From Prevotella sp. (GTDB taxonomy: Bacteria; Bacteroidota; Bacteroidia; Bacteroidales; Bacteroidaceae): DNA of 6,413 nt. The DNA lies in the NCBI GenBank assembly GCA_022732315.1, contig JAIJUV010000144.1:1-6413 (forward strand), given 5' to 3'. The notes under the pieces are model-generated. The model worked only from the letters and a program-made list of their open reading frames with translations. It was not told the origin of the DNA and ran no database searches. Made by a program: the position numbers and the translations under genes. The stretch's first letter is position 1. Every line of letters begins with the position of its first letter. Positions 5,655-6,413 of the stretch are shown in pieces.

Positions 5655-6413
5655 TTACGAAAAGAGGAGGGTGATGAGCGGGATGGTGATGATGCTGCCA
5701 ACCGTGGTGATGAACGTCATCTCGGTGATGAGCGAAGGATTGCGGCCGTATTTCAGACAGAACATCGTGCCGAAACTCGCTACAGGCATCGCTATAACCA
5801 CCGTATTGATGTTGTTGACCAAATCGCTTACACCACATACCTTGAACAGGAAATAGATGCTCAGCGGTACTACGCAAAGGCGCAGAAAAGAGGAAACATA
5901 TACCTTCGGACTGCCGATAATCTCCTTCACCGGCAACTTCGCCATCGAGGAACCGATAATCATCAGAGCCGCCGGAACCGTGACATTGCCCACCATCGTT
6001 ACCGGACGCGCAATGATATCAGGCGTATGTACCCCGAAAGCTACCAGGAGGGCGGCAACGAAGGCGGCAAGAAGAGCCGGAGAGAACAGTACCTTAGGAT
6101 TGAACTGCTTCACGCTGTACTCACCCTTGATAAGCATCACGCCTGCCGTAAAAATGAAGAAGGTATTCGGCATGTTGAGCAAGGCTGCATAAAAAATCGC
6201 CTTCGGACCAAAAATGCTCGAAACGATAGGGTAGCCGATGAAACCTACGTTGGCAAACATCAGCGCAAAACCTATCATGCCCTGGTCATCATGATTGCGA
6301 GTGATGAGGCGCGGCACCCAGAAACCGAATACCAGCAAAAGGATGTAGGTAAGGAAACCTACGCCCAGAAGGGGGAGGATGAGCGTGCGGTCGGGCAGCT
6401 CATCGCCCATTAC
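5655..6413 (-). CDS. AEC family (auxin efflux carrier) permease, 5' part missing
   Basis: The frame enters from the right edge and ends with TAA at 5657-5655, giving 252 visible codons. Family members usually have about 300-320 residues, so some 50-60 N-terminal residues lie outside. The Met near the edge, two codons before DELPD, is therefore probably internal and not the start. About eight hydrophobic segments are visible out of the usual ten, roughly at residues 9-31, 45-65, 68-92, 107-127, 136-155, 168-190, 197-217 and 228-250 of the visible part. Family signatures include 'FANVGFIGYPIVSSIFG', 'NVTVPAALMIIGSSMA' and the C-terminal 'GSIITIPLITLLFS'. It is an inner-membrane carrier. In bacteria members export or import small organic anions such as malate or malonate, but the substrate cannot be read from sequence. 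It converges on the second protease gene and shares its terminator. No functional link to the proteases is evident. Confidence 0.88.
   Translation of the reverse strand, partial: VMGDELPDRTLILPLLGVGFLTYILLLVFGFWVPRLITRNHDDQGMIGFALMFANVGFIGYPIVSSIFGPKAIFYAALLNMPNTFFIFTAGVMLIKGEYSVKQFNPKVLFSPALLAAFVAALLVAFGVHTPDIIARPVTMVGNVTVPAALMIIGSSMAKLPVKEIIGSPKVYVSSFLRLCVVPLSIYFLFKVCGVSDLVNNINTVVIAMPVASFGTMFCLKYGRNPSLITEMTFITTVGSIITIPLITLLFS

Noticed and set aside
5581..6192. Plus-strand frames and a second minus-strand frame over the permease region
   Set aside because: They overlap the AEC permease, whose hydrophobic segments and signatures fix the real frame; the minus one also reads into the heptamer repeat.

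Overview
The window looks like a chromosomal piece of a Bacteroidota gut or oral commensal, most likely Prevotella/Segatella. The clues are promoters of the Bacteroidota type (TTG, about 20 bp, TAnnTTTG), A-rich leaders without Shine-Dalgarno sequences, an outer-membrane TonB-receptor-like protein, BspA-type leucine-rich repeats, and secreted proteins ending in a short 'IYDLxGRRI...KKGxYIKNGKK' sorting tail. Genus is an inference from these traits.

Layout. (1) 1-561, minus strand: the 5' 187 codons of a secreted or outer-membrane protein resembling a TonB-dependent receptor plug; it runs off the left edge. (2) 562-837: a divergent intergenic region with a promoter for each direction and an array of phased CGTAAAAA-like repeats. 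(3) 838-3297, plus: an 819-residue secreted cysteine protease of family C10 (streptopain/SpeB, interpain-like) with signal peptide, Spi-type prodomain, catalytic domain, beta-rich region, BspA-like LRR module and sorting tail. (4) 3298-3639: a heptamer tandem repeat, an intrinsic terminator, a second phased-repeat promoter and a long leader with a 12-bp repeat. (5) 3640-5535, plus: a 631-residue paralogue of the first protease, collinear with it but lacking the LRR module. (6) 5536-5654: a second, different heptamer repeat and a near-copy of the terminator, here placed to serve both strands. (7) 5655-6413, minus: the 3' part of an AEC (auxin efflux carrier) family permease, running off the right edge.

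The core is a tandem duplication of a complete transcription unit: upstream repeats, promoter, protease gene, 3' heptamer run and terminator all recur. Both proteases keep the Cys/His pair and the NWGWGG motif, so both are probably active, made as secreted zymogens and exported to the cell surface or medium. They differ in the LRR module and in parts of the catalytic and beta-rich domains, which suggests different targets or placement. The two flanking minus-strand genes have no evident functional link to the pair.
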